NCBI GenBank assembly: GCA_963422275.1 | Contig: OY729418.1 | Location: 248,001-312,000, forward strand | DNA: 64,000 bases | Direction of reading: 5' to 3' | From: G963422275 sp963422275 | Lineage (GTDB): Bacteria > Pseudomonadota > Alphaproteobacteria > Rhodobacterales > Rhodobacteraceae | Shown here: one piece after another, positions 51,747 through 60,842 of the stretch | Layout of the letters: each line of letters starts with the position of its first letter | Numbering within the stretch: position 1 is the first letter of the stretch | Notes under the pieces: model-generated | Told to the model about the DNA's origin: nothing | The model's database searches: none | What the model saw: only the letters and a program-made list of their open reading frames with translations | Made by a program: the position numbers and the translations under genes

Positions 51747-52331
51747 TTGGAAGTTTTCGGTCTTCTGAAACTTTTCGAGAGAATCAACACCCAGATTCTG
51801 TCTGTTTGCCGTACGATCGCTATTGTGGCGTTGGGCCTGATGGTCGCCGTGATTCTTTTGCAGGTGTTCTTTCGATATGTCCTGAACAACGCTCTCCCTT
51901 GGCCCGACGAAGCGGCTAGGTTCCTTATGCTCTGGATGACAGGCTTGATGGCACCTTCGGCATACAGATGGGGGAGTTTCGTCTCAATCGACACGATCAA
52001 GGACATGCTCGGACGCAGGGCGGTTCTTGTGCTGTCACTGGCGACTCTGCTGCTGGGGCTGTGTGTCCTGCTTGTCGCACTGTCATTCGCCAACAAGCAC
52101 ATCACGAGCGGTTGGCTGTTCGATTCCAGTTCACTGAAAATTCCACTGCAGTTGATCGGCTACAAGGCCGTCAGGATAAAGCTCGCGTGGATGTACATGT
52201 CGCTGCCCGTGGGATTCACGTTGATGGTTTTGGTGAGCATCGAATTGATTCTGAAGCAATTGCACATGCTGTTCAACTCGGCGATCGACTACGGTCCGCT
52301 CCCGGACCAAATCAAGGTCTCGGCGGAGTAG
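51747..52331 (+). CDS. dctQ: TRAP transporter small membrane subunit DctQ
   Basis: About 195 residues with four hydrophobic segments (ALGLMVAVILLQVFFRYVL, LMLWMTGLMAPSAYRWG, VLSLATLLLGLCVLLVAL, VGFTLMVLVSIELIL). FFRYVLNNALPWPDEAARFLMLW carries the WxxE-like DctQ signature. I chose the TTG at 51747, preceded by AAAGAGGG at good spacing; upstream codons have no family resemblance. The next gene begins five bases after the stop. Forms the membrane part together with DctM. Confidence 0.85.
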   Translation: MEVFGLLKLFERINTQILSVCRTIAIVALGLMVAVILLQVFFRYVLNNALPWPDEAARFLMLWMTGLMAPSAYRWGSFVSIDTIKDMLGRRAVLVLSLATLLLGLCVLLVALSFANKHITSGWLFDSSSLKIPLQLIGYKAVRIKLAWMYMSLPVGFTLMVLVSIELILKQLHMLFNSAIDYGPLPDQIKVSAE

Positions 52332-52335
52332 CGAC

Positions 52336-53625
52336 ATGCTGGTAACCTTCCTTCCGCTGTTTCTGGTCTTTCTGTTTGTTGGCGTTCCTGTCTTCTTTGC
52401 AATGCTCGTTGCGCCAGGGGTGATTCTATGGCTGATCGGTCAGGAACGGGACATCGCCTTCTTGTATCGCAACATCTACAATGGAATGGATTCCTTTCCT
52501 CTGATGGCGATACCGTTCTTCATGCTGGCCGGCGAATTGATGAACCGCGGGGGAATAACCCATCGTCTCGTGGAGTTCGCGCAGACAATGATTGGCCATC
52601 GCCGAGGCGGCCTCGCGCAGGTGAACATTCTTTCCTCGATGCTATTTGCGGGCTTGTCCGGTTCAGCCGTCGCCGACACCTCCGCGCTGGGTTCGATGTT
52701 GATCCCTGCAATGGAACGCAACGGCTATACCCGTAAATTCGCGGCGGCGGTAACCGCAGCGTCCTCGGTGATCGGGCCGATCATACCTCCATCGGGCATC
52801 ATGATACTCTATGCCTACGTGATGGGAGAGTCGGTTGCCGCCCTGTTTCTGGGCGGGATGATACCGGGAATTCTGGTCGGCGTCAGCTTGATGCTGGTGA
52901 CCTCCTACCTAGCGAAAGTGCACAATTTTCCCGTCGCGTCAGAAAGAGTCAGCTGGAGCGAAAGGCTGCGAGCCGCAGGACGGGCTTTCTTCCCGCTGCT
53001 GACCCCGGTGATCATTCTCGGGGGCATCCTTTGGGGCGTGTTCACGCCGACCGAAGCGTCTGCCGTGGCCGTGGCCTACGCCTTGTTCATCAGCATTTTC
53101 CTGCTCAAGGCCATGAAATGGAAGGACCTGCCGGACGTGCTTGTGCGGGCCTGCCTGACCTCATCGGTGGTTCTCCTGCTGGTCGGCGCGGCAATGGCGT
53201 TCAAGGCGATCGTCGGTCTTAGCCATCTGCCCGAGATTCTCGCATCGTGGGTGCTTGCGCTCTCTTCCAATCCGCTGGTGCTTCTCTTCCTCATCAACAT
53301 TCTTCTGTTCATCGTCGGAATGTTTCTGGATGCGGGACCGGCAATCATAATTCTCGGTCCGATTTTGGCACCGATCTTCATCGACCTCGGCGTGCATCCG
53401 GTTCATTTCGCAATCATAATGTCGGTAAACCTGACCGTGGGCCTCGTCACGCCGCCCATGGGACTGGTCCTGTTCGTGGCCTCGAGCATTTCGGGGGTGA
53501 AGGTGGAATCTCTGGCCAAGGCGATCCTTCCCTTCCTCGCCGTCGAGGTCTTGGTGATCTTTCTCATTACCTACATTCCTGCGCTCTCGATGTTCGTGCC
53601 GACCGCGTTCGGGTTCATACGATAG
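52336..53625 (+). CDS. dctM: TRAP transporter large permease DctM
   Basis: A 429-residue, strongly hydrophobic protein with about 12 membrane segments. Diagnostic strings: PLMAIPFFMLAGELMNRGGI, SSMLFAGLSGSAVADTSALG, GPIIPPSGIMILYAYV and LTVGLVTPPMGLVLFVASSI. It carries sodium-driven import of the substrate handed over by the periplasmic receptor. Start ATG with the dctQ stop just upstream. Confidence 0.94.
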   Translation: MLVTFLPLFLVFLFVGVPVFFAMLVAPGVILWLIGQERDIAFLYRNIYNGMDSFPLMAIPFFMLAGELMNRGGITHRLVEFAQTMIGHRRGGLAQVNILSSMLFAGLSGSAVADTSALGSMLIPAMERNGYTRKFAAAVTAASSVIGPIIPPSGIMILYAYVMGESVAALFLGGMIPGILVGVSLMLVTSYLAKVHNFPVASERVSWSERLRAAGRAFFPLLTPVIILGGILWGVFTPTEASAVAVAYALFISIFLLKAMKWKDLPDVLVRACLTSSVVLLLVGAAMAFKAIVGLSHLPEILASWVLALSSNPLVLLFLINILLFIVGMFLDAGPAIIILGPILAPIFIDLGVHPVHFAIIMSVNLTVGLVTPPMGLVLFVASSISGVKVESLAKAILPFLAVEVLVIFLITYIPALSMFVPTAFGFIR

Positions 53626-53716
53626 GAAACTGCGAACAATTGGGCATGGCAAGCGATTGTGCAACACGCCGCGTTCGGGTATTGAGGCTGACAGCTTATT
53701 CAATGGAGAAAATCAC

Positions 53717-54790
53717 ATGAATGAAAAAATTTCAGTGGTCGGGAGAGTCGCTGTCGCAGGCCTGTTGGCTGCGAGCCTGCTCGGCGGAGTTCCGGCAGGG
53801 GCGGCGGACTACAATTTGCGCGCCGTGGTCGGGCCAGACCTAAACGACGAAGACTATGACGGAATCATTGTCTTCAAGGATTTCATCGAGTCGCGGTCCA
53901 ATGGCGAGATTTCGGTGGAGATCTTTGCAGGCACGCAACTCTGCGCGAACGGCGCAGAATGCCTTCAGGGCATTTCCGACGGAACAATGGACGTTTACAT
54001 CTCGACTTCTGGCGGTGCGGCAGGAATCTTCCCGTACGTGCAGATCTTTGACCTCCCGTACCTGCTGAGGGACGACCGGGTGGCGGAGAAAGTTCTAGAA
54101 GGCGATTTCGTCGACAAGCTGCGGCAGCTTGCCCTTGAGGACTCCGGCGGCACCATCCGTCTCATGACAATCGGAAACACAGGTGGCTGGCGCAATTTTG
54201 CCAATACCAAGAAGGTCGTGAAAACTCCCGCCGACATGGAGGGGCTGAAGATCCGCACCGTAGTCGCCGACCTCCCGCAGGAGCTTGTCAAGGCGCTCGG
54301 AGCCAGTCCCACGCCGATCCCATGGCCGGAATTGTTCACTTCGTTCCAGACGGGCGTCGTAGAGGGTTCCAAAAACGGAATCACCGACATCATGGGCATG
54401 AAGTTTCCTGACGCCGGTCTCAAGTACATAACATTGGACGGCCATGCATACATGGGCGCTCTCTGGTGGATGAACAACGAGAAGTTAATGTCGATGTCAG
54501 AGCATTTGAGAGTCATCGTGGCGGACGGTTTCTCGCAACTCCAGCAAGCGACCTTCGCGTCGCCCAAGCGCAAGTCCATTCAAGCTTACAAGGATTTTTT
54601 GGACATCGGCGGCACAATCTACGTTCCGACACCTGAGGAAAAGCAGATGTTCAAGGAAGCGGCAGCCCCAGTGTACGAGTGGTTCCAGGAAAATGTCCGC
54701 AACGGCAAGGAAATCTACGACGCGCTGGTGGCGGCAGCTGCCGAGGCTGAGGTCGAGATCGCCGAACTCAATAGTTCCGCCATCCAATAA
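53717..54790 (+). CDS. dctP: TRAP transporter substrate-binding protein DctP
   Basis: A 357-residue periplasmic receptor with a signal peptide (MNEKISVVGRVAVAGLLAAS, cleavage after AGA-like GAAD region). GTQLCANGAECLQGISDGTMD, KTPADMEGLKIRT and SFQTGVVEGSKNGITDI are typical of DctP, including the Arg that binds the carboxylate (KIRT). Ribosome site GGAGAA lies 6 bases before the ATG. Together with dctQM it forms a complete TRAP system; a rho-independent terminator follows. Confidence 0.93.
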   Translation: MNEKISVVGRVAVAGLLAASLLGGVPAGAADYNLRAVVGPDLNDEDYDGIIVFKDFIESRSNGEISVEIFAGTQLCANGAECLQGISDGTMDVYISTSGGAAGIFPYVQIFDLPYLLRDDRVAEKVLEGDFVDKLRQLALEDSGGTIRLMTIGNTGGWRNFANTKKVVKTPADMEGLKIRTVVADLPQELVKALGASPTPIPWPELFTSFQTGVVEGSKNGITDIMGMKFPDAGLKYITLDGHAYMGALWWMNNEKLMSMSEHLRVIVADGFSQLQQATFASPKRKSIQAYKDFLDIGGTIYVPTPEEKQMFKEAAAPVYEWFQENVRNGKEIYDALVAAAAEAEVEIAELNSSAIQ

Positions 54791-54809
54791 CCTGTACAAC
54801 ATGTCTTCG

Positions 54810-54838
54810 AAGGCCGCTCCTCTTCGGGCGGCCTTTTT
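54810..54838 (+). terminator. Rho-independent terminator after dctP
   Basis: AAGGCCGC and GCGGCCTT form an eight-base-pair stem with a ten-base loop, followed by TTTT. It lies 20 bp after the dctP stop. Confidence 0.88.
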
Positions 54839-55039
54839 CATGCGGGAATGAACCAGCACCCGAATTCTAATTGCCGCATCCGCATCGCCCGCAAGCGTCC
54901 CTCGCGGTATCGCCACAGACCTGTGCAATCGAAAATCAGTCTGTCGCGCGGCTGGAGGATGTCAATTGAACAGAATTGACAGCAACCCAAGCCCGCTCTA
55001 TCCCAAGCGTGGATCGTTGAAGAGACGGAGCAAGCCAAA

Positions 55040-55753
55040 GTGACCGAAATGCACAGGAGTTTTCGTGCAAATGGATATGTCTTGCCCGAGGAGCATGTTT
55101 CTACACAGGAACTTTCGATGTTGCGTGACGTATGCAGTGATTTGCTGGAAGGACCTGTCGATGACAGCGGCGGCAACCGGCATCGGATCGGGTTGGGAGA
55201 GCGCCGACGCTTTCTGGCTCACATGCATGAGTCCTTCCCGGACCTTGAGCAGTTCATTGTGTCGGGCACGCCGGCAGCACTTGCCGTAAAGTTGATTGGC
55301 GAGAAATGCCACCTCTTCAACGAACAGTTCGTTGTCAAGGGAGCGGGTTCCGGCGCAAGTTTCGCGTGGCACCAAGACAGTGCCTACGTCGGATTCGACC
55401 ATACTCCCTATCTGAGCGTCTGGATTGCCTTGGATGACACCAACGTTGAAAACGGCTGCGTATATCTGTTTCCGCGAAATCTCGATCTCGAGGACTCAAT
55501 CGAGCCGCATGAATGGAACGAAGAAACCCGCGAGCTTTCGGGATATGAAGGTCCTGAAGAAGGAATTGCGATTAACTCCTTGGCTGGCGCGATGGTGGCG
55601 TTTTCAAGCCTGACGTTTCATCGGTCAGGTCCCAACACGACGGCAAACGCTCGTCGGGCCTATCTGGTGCAGTACAGTTCGGAGCCAATACGCGACCCGC
55701 AATCCGGAGCCTTTAAGAGATTCGCAAAAGCCGCGACCCCTGCCCAGACCTAG
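55040..55753 (+). CDS. Phytanoyl-CoA dioxygenase (PhyH) family protein
   Basis: A 237-residue Fe(II)/2-oxoglutarate dioxygenase. Iron ligands: His111 and Asp113 in WHQDSAY and His194 in TFHRSGPN; the 2-oxoglutarate-binding Arg is in NARRAYLVQYS. The jelly-roll middle (LSVWIALDDTNVENGCVYLFP) is complete. Substrate unknown; bacterial members hydroxylate small acids, osmolytes or organophosphonates. It follows the TRAP operon after a terminator and may serve the same catabolic route. Confidence 0.88.
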   Translation: MTEMHRSFRANGYVLPEEHVSTQELSMLRDVCSDLLEGPVDDSGGNRHRIGLGERRRFLAHMHESFPDLEQFIVSGTPAALAVKLIGEKCHLFNEQFVVKGAGSGASFAWHQDSAYVGFDHTPYLSVWIALDDTNVENGCVYLFPRNLDLEDSIEPHEWNEETRELSGYEGPEEGIAINSLAGAMVAFSSLTFHRSGPNTTANARRAYLVQYSSEPIRDPQSGAFKRFAKAATPAQT

Positions 55754-55791
55754 CCTTTCCAGGGGAGGTGCCTGCATAAGCCATGACTTTC

Positions 55792-56280
55792 TCAGCGAAG
55801 CGGATACATCCACCCTCGATAATCGCTGACAAGAACTTTCGCTCGCTCGATTTCCTCCGTCGTCATCCTCTTCACGAGTTCCTCGAGACTGATCTTGGCG
55901 TCCGGGTCACCGCCAATGCTGGAAAGCGTGTACCACAGGTATGCCCTGACCAGATCGGGAGCAGGCAGCCCCCTGCCGATTTCGTAGTACCAGCCGACAC
56001 CGGACTGCGCTCCGGGATGCCCCTTCATGGAAGCCCGCAGGTACCATTCGAAAGCACGCTCGTCGTCCCGTTCGACTCCGAGTCCCATCGCGTACATGAC
56101 ACCTATAAGTTCCTCGGCATCGGCATTTCCAGAACGCGCCGCGGGCTCAAACTCAGCCATCGCCTTCTCGAAATGCCCCGACTCCATGAGATCACGCGCT
56201 TTTTCTATGTCGCCCCAAGCGGGCGCGGAAATTCCGGCCGTCAGCAACCAGAAGGCGGGAAAGAGATACAAGTGAGTCAT
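55792..56280 (-). CDS. Sel1-like repeat protein, exported
   Basis: A 162-residue protein starting with a signal peptide (MTHLYLFPAFWLLTAGISAP). SGNADAEELIGVMYAMGLGV and MKGHPGAQSGVGWYYEIGRG are two Sel1/TPR-like repeats with the alternating small residues of the family. Such proteins are periplasmic scaffolds or interaction modules. It is divergent from the cytochrome gene with only 39 bp between start codons, so the two probably share control. Confidence 0.78.
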   Translation of the reverse strand: MTHLYLFPAFWLLTAGISAPAWGDIEKARDLMESGHFEKAMAEFEPAARSGNADAEELIGVMYAMGLGVERDDERAFEWYLRASMKGHPGAQSGVGWYYEIGRGLPAPDLVRAYLWYTLSSIGGDPDAKISLEELVKRMTTEEIERAKVLVSDYRGWMYPLR

Positions 56281-56319
56281 TCTTTCGAGGTGTCCCTGCT
56301 TCCAAGTAGTGAAATCCCG

Positions 56320-57675
56320 GTGATACGGGCAGTTTGCCAAATCGCGTTCCTGCTCACAATGGCTTTGCTTGCGCAAGTCCATGCTGCGGCAAGTGAGCCG
56401 AAGAGTGTGGCGCTTTCGGGACCGGTCGCGGTTGGCGAAGAGGATTTCAACCAATTTGATAAAGCCCAAGCCGAACTCGGCAGGCTTCTTTTCTATGACC
56501 CGATTCTGTCGGGAAACCGCAACATCTCCTGCGGCACCTGCCATCACCACGCCTTGGCAGGGACGGACGCTCTGGCACTCGGCATCGGTGAGGGGGGCAC
56601 CGGCATCGGAACCAATCGCGTCGCCGTGGACGGCAAAGGTCGAATAAAGCGTCGCATGTCGCGCAACTCGCCTGCCCTGTTCAATCTCGGCGCACGCGAG
56701 GTTCAGGTTCTTTTTCACGACGGGCGGGTCAGCGAGGACAACCTGTATGAGAATCGCTTCAACACGCCGGCAGAGGAGTTCCTCCCGCAGGGCCTGACCT
56801 CCGTGCTCGCCGCTCAATCGCTGTTTCCTCTGATCGGGGAGATCGAGATGGCTGGCGCCCCCGAGGAGAACGAAGTCTCAGCAGCCGTCAACGAACGGAT
56901 CGACTACGGCTGGCCCCTTATCGTGGAACGGGTTCGAGATGTACCGGAATATGAGCCGCTATTTGCCCAGGCGTTTAAAGAGATTGATTCTTTCCAAGAC
57001 CTCGAGATAGTTCACATTGCCAATGCCATCGGCAGCTTTGTCGGACTGGAATGGCAATCCTTCGACAGCCCCTACGACAGGTATTTAGCTGGCGACAAAA
57101 GCGCACTGACCCCTGCCCAAGAAACCGGAATGCGCCTCTTTTTTGGCAAGGCTGGATGTGCCTCCTGCCATAGCGGCCCATTTCTCACCGACCACGATTT
57201 CCATGCCCTCGGCATCCCCCCGCTGGGACCCGGAAGAACCCGGAAGTTCGATCTCCATGCTCGGGACGTGGGAAGAATGGGCGAAACCGACCGATTGAGC
57301 GACGCCTATCGCTTCCGCACACCATCCCTTCGCAATGTCACCCTAACCGCACCGTACGGACACAACGGTGCCTACAAAAATTTGGAGGGGATAATCCGCC
57401 ATCATCTCGACCCTCTAGCGAGTCTGGGCAACTGGCAGCCCAAGCAGACGGTGCTCCCGGATGTGCCCTGGCTCAACGAGCTTGACTTCATAGTCCATGA
57501 CGACCATCTGGAAATGTCGCGATTTCGCCGCCATATCGACATTGATCCGATAGAACTCTCCGACAAAGAGATCAGGGAACTGGTGGCGTTTTTGCATGCG
57601 CTGACAGGAAAGAGCAGCGTTGACGGGAGACTTGGCCGCCCGGAATCCGTTCCGAGCGGGTTGCCGGTTGATTAG
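56320..57675 (+). CDS. Dihaem cytochrome c peroxidase / MauG-like protein
   Basis: About 451 residues starting with GTG and a signal peptide (MIRAVCQIAFLLTMALLAQV, cleavage near AAA-SEP). Two haem-binding sites are visible: CGTCH at 71-75 and CASCH at 280-284. The region LGRLLFYDPILSGNRNISC and RFRTPSLRNVTLTAPYGHNG are typical of the cytochrome c peroxidase/MauG family, which either reduces peroxide or modifies a partner protein. Upstream in-frame codons to 55783 are antisense to the Sel1 gene and not used. Ends in an IS982 insertion region about 210 bp downstream. Confidence 0.9.
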   Translation: MIRAVCQIAFLLTMALLAQVHAAASEPKSVALSGPVAVGEEDFNQFDKAQAELGRLLFYDPILSGNRNISCGTCHHHALAGTDALALGIGEGGTGIGTNRVAVDGKGRIKRRMSRNSPALFNLGAREVQVLFHDGRVSEDNLYENRFNTPAEEFLPQGLTSVLAAQSLFPLIGEIEMAGAPEENEVSAAVNERIDYGWPLIVERVRDVPEYEPLFAQAFKEIDSFQDLEIVHIANAIGSFVGLEWQSFDSPYDRYLAGDKSALTPAQETGMRLFFGKAGCASCHSGPFLTDHDFHALGIPPLGPGRTRKFDLHARDVGRMGETDRLSDAYRFRTPSLRNVTLTAPYGHNGAYKNLEGIIRHHLDPLASLGNWQPKQTVLPDVPWLNELDFIVHDDHLEMSRFRRHIDIDPIELSDKEIRELVAFLHALTGKSSVDGRLGRPESVPSGLPVD

Positions 57676-57885
57676 CGAGGAAGCGAGCACCCGCTCCTGC
57701 ACTGAGAGCGGCGCCTGCAGGTTCAACTCGTCCGAGATAATTGCACTTCTGGCTTGACGGTCAAGAGAGGACTCTTCGCCTTCTCGCTGAGATCGCATTT
57801 TCTTGCCGCCGTTTCGCCGAAAGCCCATTGGGAAGTGCGTGCACCTGCCACACGGCTCGTGACGGAACGATGTTCGCCTAACCTT

Positions 57886-58893
57886 ACCCGAGTTATGGAT
57901 AAGCTCTGTTTTCTTTTGGAATGCACCGAATGGCGTCTGGCACGACGATTTTGCCGATTTTGACCTTTGGCTGCGCCAGAATATAGGCAGCCAGACATGA
58001 CAGGATATGAACGAAGGCATTTGTTGGGGACCGGTGTCGTGTGTGTTCCAATCCCATGCTTGATTTCAGTTTATCGAACAGCGTTTCAATGATGAACCGC
58101 TTCCGCAACATGATTTTGTCCAGAATGGGCAGAAGAAAGTTTTTCATGTTGCGGCGAATGCCAGTGATCAGGTGCAGGCCCTGCTGCCACAAACGCTGGA
58201 AAAGCGGCTTCGAAAGGCAGCCTTTATCGCCGAACACCTTGCCTTTCAACTCGGCAATCATGGTTTCAAACGGCTTGCGGTCGTCGGTGTTTCCAGGCGT
58301 GATCTTGACGGCCATGACCTGACCCTTGTCGTTGATGACCAGATGCAGCTTGAACCCGAAAAACCACCCCATGGTGCTTCGGCCCCGCTTGGCCAGTCCC
58401 TTGAACACCTTGTTCCGGTTGATCCGTGCGTTGTGGCAGACAGCGAGCTTGGTGCTGTCCACAAAACAGATTCCGGTTTCCTCACCGCGAAAGCATTGCA
58501 TCAAGATGCAAAACGGAACCGGCAAGCGCGGCATCAGAGCGACAAACCGTCCGCAGCTCGGCAGGTCTCCAAAGCGGTCGCGATGTTTCCGCTCCACGCC
58601 ATAGAACCGGAAAGCCTTGAAATTCTTGAAGGGCGAGAGATGAAACAACTCCATGATGAAGAGCCTTTCGCTGAGCGAGAGCTTGCCCGAGCGCGAGCGC
58701 TGGCGGCCTGTGCCGATCAGCCGATGCCGCTCCCATTCTTCAAAGGTCTTTGCAAAGTCGTCGAGACAACAGAACAGTGCGATGATGGAGGTGCTCATTG
58801 AGGGGATCCCATCCGTTGATTTTGGTTGCGGATACAGAATCAGGCCACGCCCGATTTGGGAACCCCCTCACCCCTCTTATCCAGAATTGGGGT
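57886..58893 (-). mobile_element. IS982-family element, copy 2, intact
   Basis: 1008 bp with the same ends as copy 1 and a 7-bp direct repeat TAACCTT on either side (57879-57885 and 58894-58900). Same orientation as copy 1 at 23962, about 34 kb away. Confidence 0.93.
57893..58798 (-). CDS. IS982-family transposase
   Basis: A 301-residue, full-length transposase nearly identical to that of copy 1 (differences include FVDSTKLAVCHNARI against KLSVCH, and IMELFHLSPFKNFKAF against IMVLFHLSPFKHFKAF). DDE residues are present. The few differences show that the copies moved recently but are not brand new. Confidence 0.95.
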   Translation of the reverse strand: MSTSIIALFCCLDDFAKTFEEWERHRLIGTGRQRSRSGKLSLSERLFIMELFHLSPFKNFKAFRFYGVERKHRDRFGDLPSCGRFVALMPRLPVPFCILMQCFRGEETGICFVDSTKLAVCHNARINRNKVFKGLAKRGRSTMGWFFGFKLHLVINDKGQVMAVKITPGNTDDRKPFETMIAELKGKVFGDKGCLSKPLFQRLWQQGLHLITGIRRNMKNFLLPILDKIMLRKRFIIETLFDKLKSSMGLEHTRHRSPTNAFVHILSCLAAYILAQPKVKIGKIVVPDAIRCIPKENRAYP

Positions 58894-58966
58894 TAACCTT
58901 CAAAAGTTGGCCGTGTACCGTTATTGAGAGGAGAAGAGCGGCCTTGCACAAGCAGCAAGTGAAAGG

Positions 58967-60559
58967 ATGACGGTGCGAGATTTCCAGCTTCCGGGAAGGT
59001 CCACGGTTCATGGCGCAAACGGAATGGTCGCGACGTCGCAACCGGCATCCACGCTGGCTGGCGTCGAGATCCTGCGACGCGGCGGCAACGCGATAGACGC
59101 CGCCGTCGCGGCGGCGGCAGTTCAAGCGGTTGTCGAGCCGCACTCGACCGGAATCGGCGGCGACTGCTTCGCGCTGATTGCTCCTGGAGGCGGCGACAAG
59201 CTGATTGCTCTGAACGGCTCCGGCCACGCGCCAAGTGAAGCGAGAGCCAGCACCTATCACGAACTGGGATTCACGCGCATCCCGCTGAACAGTGCGCATT
59301 CGGTAACGATCCCCGGTGCTGTCGATGCCTGGGTGCGCCTGCTTGCCGACCATGGAACCCTTCCGCTCTCCGATGTCCTGGAGCCCGCGGTCCACTATGC
59401 CCAAGAGGGCTATGCGGTCCACCCGCGAAGCGCGTGGGGCTGGCGCAAGAGCATCGACAAGCTCAAGGCGGACCCTTCTGCAGCGCGGATTTTCCTGCCG
59501 AATGGCTGTCCGCCCTCTCCCGGCGACTTGCTTCGCCAGCCTGAGCTCGCCGCAACGCTCCAGCGGATTTCGCGGCACGGCCGAGACGGCTTCTACCAAG
59601 GGCCGGTTGCAGAAGATCTGGTTGCGCGCCTGCGGTCGCTGGGCGGCTTGCACACGTTGGAGGATTTTGCCGCCCAGTCCTGTGAATATGTCGATCCCGT
59701 CAAGGCATCCTATAGAGGGTTCGACATTCACGAGTGCCCGCCAAACGGCCAGGGAATCATCGTTCTGCTGATGCTGGGAATTCTCGAGGGATTCGACCTG
59801 TCCGAGCTTGAGCCGCAATCGGTCGGGCGGATTCACCTCGAAAGCGAGGCAACGCGTCTGGCATACCATGTCGCTGAGCAGACAGTTGCCGACCCTCGCC
59901 AAGTTGATGTGCCGGTGGATCATCTGCTGTCGCCCGATAGCATAGGCGAGTTGCGGCGGCGGGTTCGCATCAATTCGAGAATGACCGATGTTCCCGACAC
60001 GGCGCCAATGCATCCCGAGACCATCTACCTGTCAGTGGTTGACAGGGATCGCAACGCGGTGTCGCTGATAAACTCGATTTGCTTCGCCTTCGGTTCGGGC
60101 TTGATGGGCCCCAGATCGGGCGTGCTATTGCAAAACCGGGGCGCAGCGTTCTCGCTCGACCCCGCGCATCCCAACGCCATTGCCCCGCGCAAGCGGCCGC
60201 GCCACACGATCATTCCAGGCATGATGACACGTGGCGGACATGCGCTCATGTCGTTCGGCGTAATGGGCGGACAATATCAGCCCGTCGGTCAAGTGCACGT
60301 GCTCACGAACTTGATCGATTACGAGATGGACGTGCAGGAGGCGCTCGATAGCGGCCGGGCCTTTGCCCTCGCCGGGTCTCTGGATCTGGAGCGCACCATG
60401 CCAGAGAAAACCGCAAGCGGACTGGCGGCGCTTGGACACAGTGTCCGGCGCGCCGAAGAGCCGCTGGGATCGGGCCAGGCAATATGGATCGATTGGAAGC
60501 GCGGCACCTTGACCGGCGGGTCGGATCCGCGAAAGGACGGACTGGCGCTCGGTTATTAA
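58967..60559 (+). CDS. ggt: Gamma-glutamyltransferase family protein
   Basis: A 530-residue Ntn-hydrolase precursor. MVATSQPASTLAGVEILRRGGNAIDAAVAAA, read in parts, and HSTGIGGDCFALI are the large-subunit signatures. The self-cleavage nucleophile is Thr352 in PETIYLSVVD, followed by NAVSLINSICFAFGSG; the C-terminal GGHALMSFGVMGG is also conserved. No signal peptide is seen, so it is probably cytoplasmic, as in the YwrD-like subgroup. It hydrolyses or transfers gamma-glutamyl groups, of which glutathione is the usual donor. AAAGG just before the ATG is a ribosome site. It sits after an IS982 copy, so its promoter may be changed. Confidence 0.9.
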   Translation: MTVRDFQLPGRSTVHGANGMVATSQPASTLAGVEILRRGGNAIDAAVAAAAVQAVVEPHSTGIGGDCFALIAPGGGDKLIALNGSGHAPSEARASTYHELGFTRIPLNSAHSVTIPGAVDAWVRLLADHGTLPLSDVLEPAVHYAQEGYAVHPRSAWGWRKSIDKLKADPSAARIFLPNGCPPSPGDLLRQPELAATLQRISRHGRDGFYQGPVAEDLVARLRSLGGLHTLEDFAAQSCEYVDPVKASYRGFDIHECPPNGQGIIVLLMLGILEGFDLSELEPQSVGRIHLESEATRLAYHVAEQTVADPRQVDVPVDHLLSPDSIGELRRRVRINSRMTDVPDTAPMHPETIYLSVVDRDRNAVSLINSICFAFGSGLMGPRSGVLLQNRGAAFSLDPAHPNAIAPRKRPRHTIIPGMMTRGGHALMSFGVMGGQYQPVGQVHVLTNLIDYEMDVQEALDSGRAFALAGSLDLERTMPEKTASGLAALGHSVRRAEEPLGSGQAIWIDWKRGTLTGGSDPRKDGLALGY

Positions 60560-60593
60560 ACTTCAGCAACTTTCTCGGCGCAGAATCCCCTCG

Positions 60594-60821
60594 CTAATTC
60601 GAGAGAAGCTCCCCCAAGGCCATGTCAACAAAGGCCACATCGTCGGAGTTTGCCGCTTCTCCTGCATAGTGCCCCCAGATCGACGGGATGATCCGGAGCT
60701 CGGCGTTGAGCATGTTTGTCACTTCGTTTGCACTGTCCTCCGGTAGAAAATAGAGATCCGTCTCGCTCAGTATGACGATTGCCCGGGCCTTGATCGCGCC
60801 GTGCGCCATTTCAAAATCTCT
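60594..60821 (-). pseudogene. Alpha/beta hydrolase (homoserine acetyltransferase-like), C-terminal fragment
   Basis: Frame RDFEMAHGAIKARAIVILSETDLYF, then NAELRIIPSIWGHYAG and DDVAFVDMALGELL, is the end of a MetX-like alpha/beta hydrolase; the catalytic Asp (ETD) and His (GHYAG) are here. The rest of the gene lies at 62944-63537 beyond the IS1595 insertion, which sits at an 8-bp duplication AAATCTCT (60814-60821 and 62944-62951). Confidence 0.8.
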
Positions 60822-60842
60822 CCTGATTACCACTCAAGCTAA

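Noticed and set aside
55783..56319. A 630-codon frame that would extend the cytochrome c peroxidase 179 codons upstream
   Set aside because: The extra part is antisense to the Sel1 gene and does not resemble the family. The signal peptide begins at GTG 56320, which gives the usual length.
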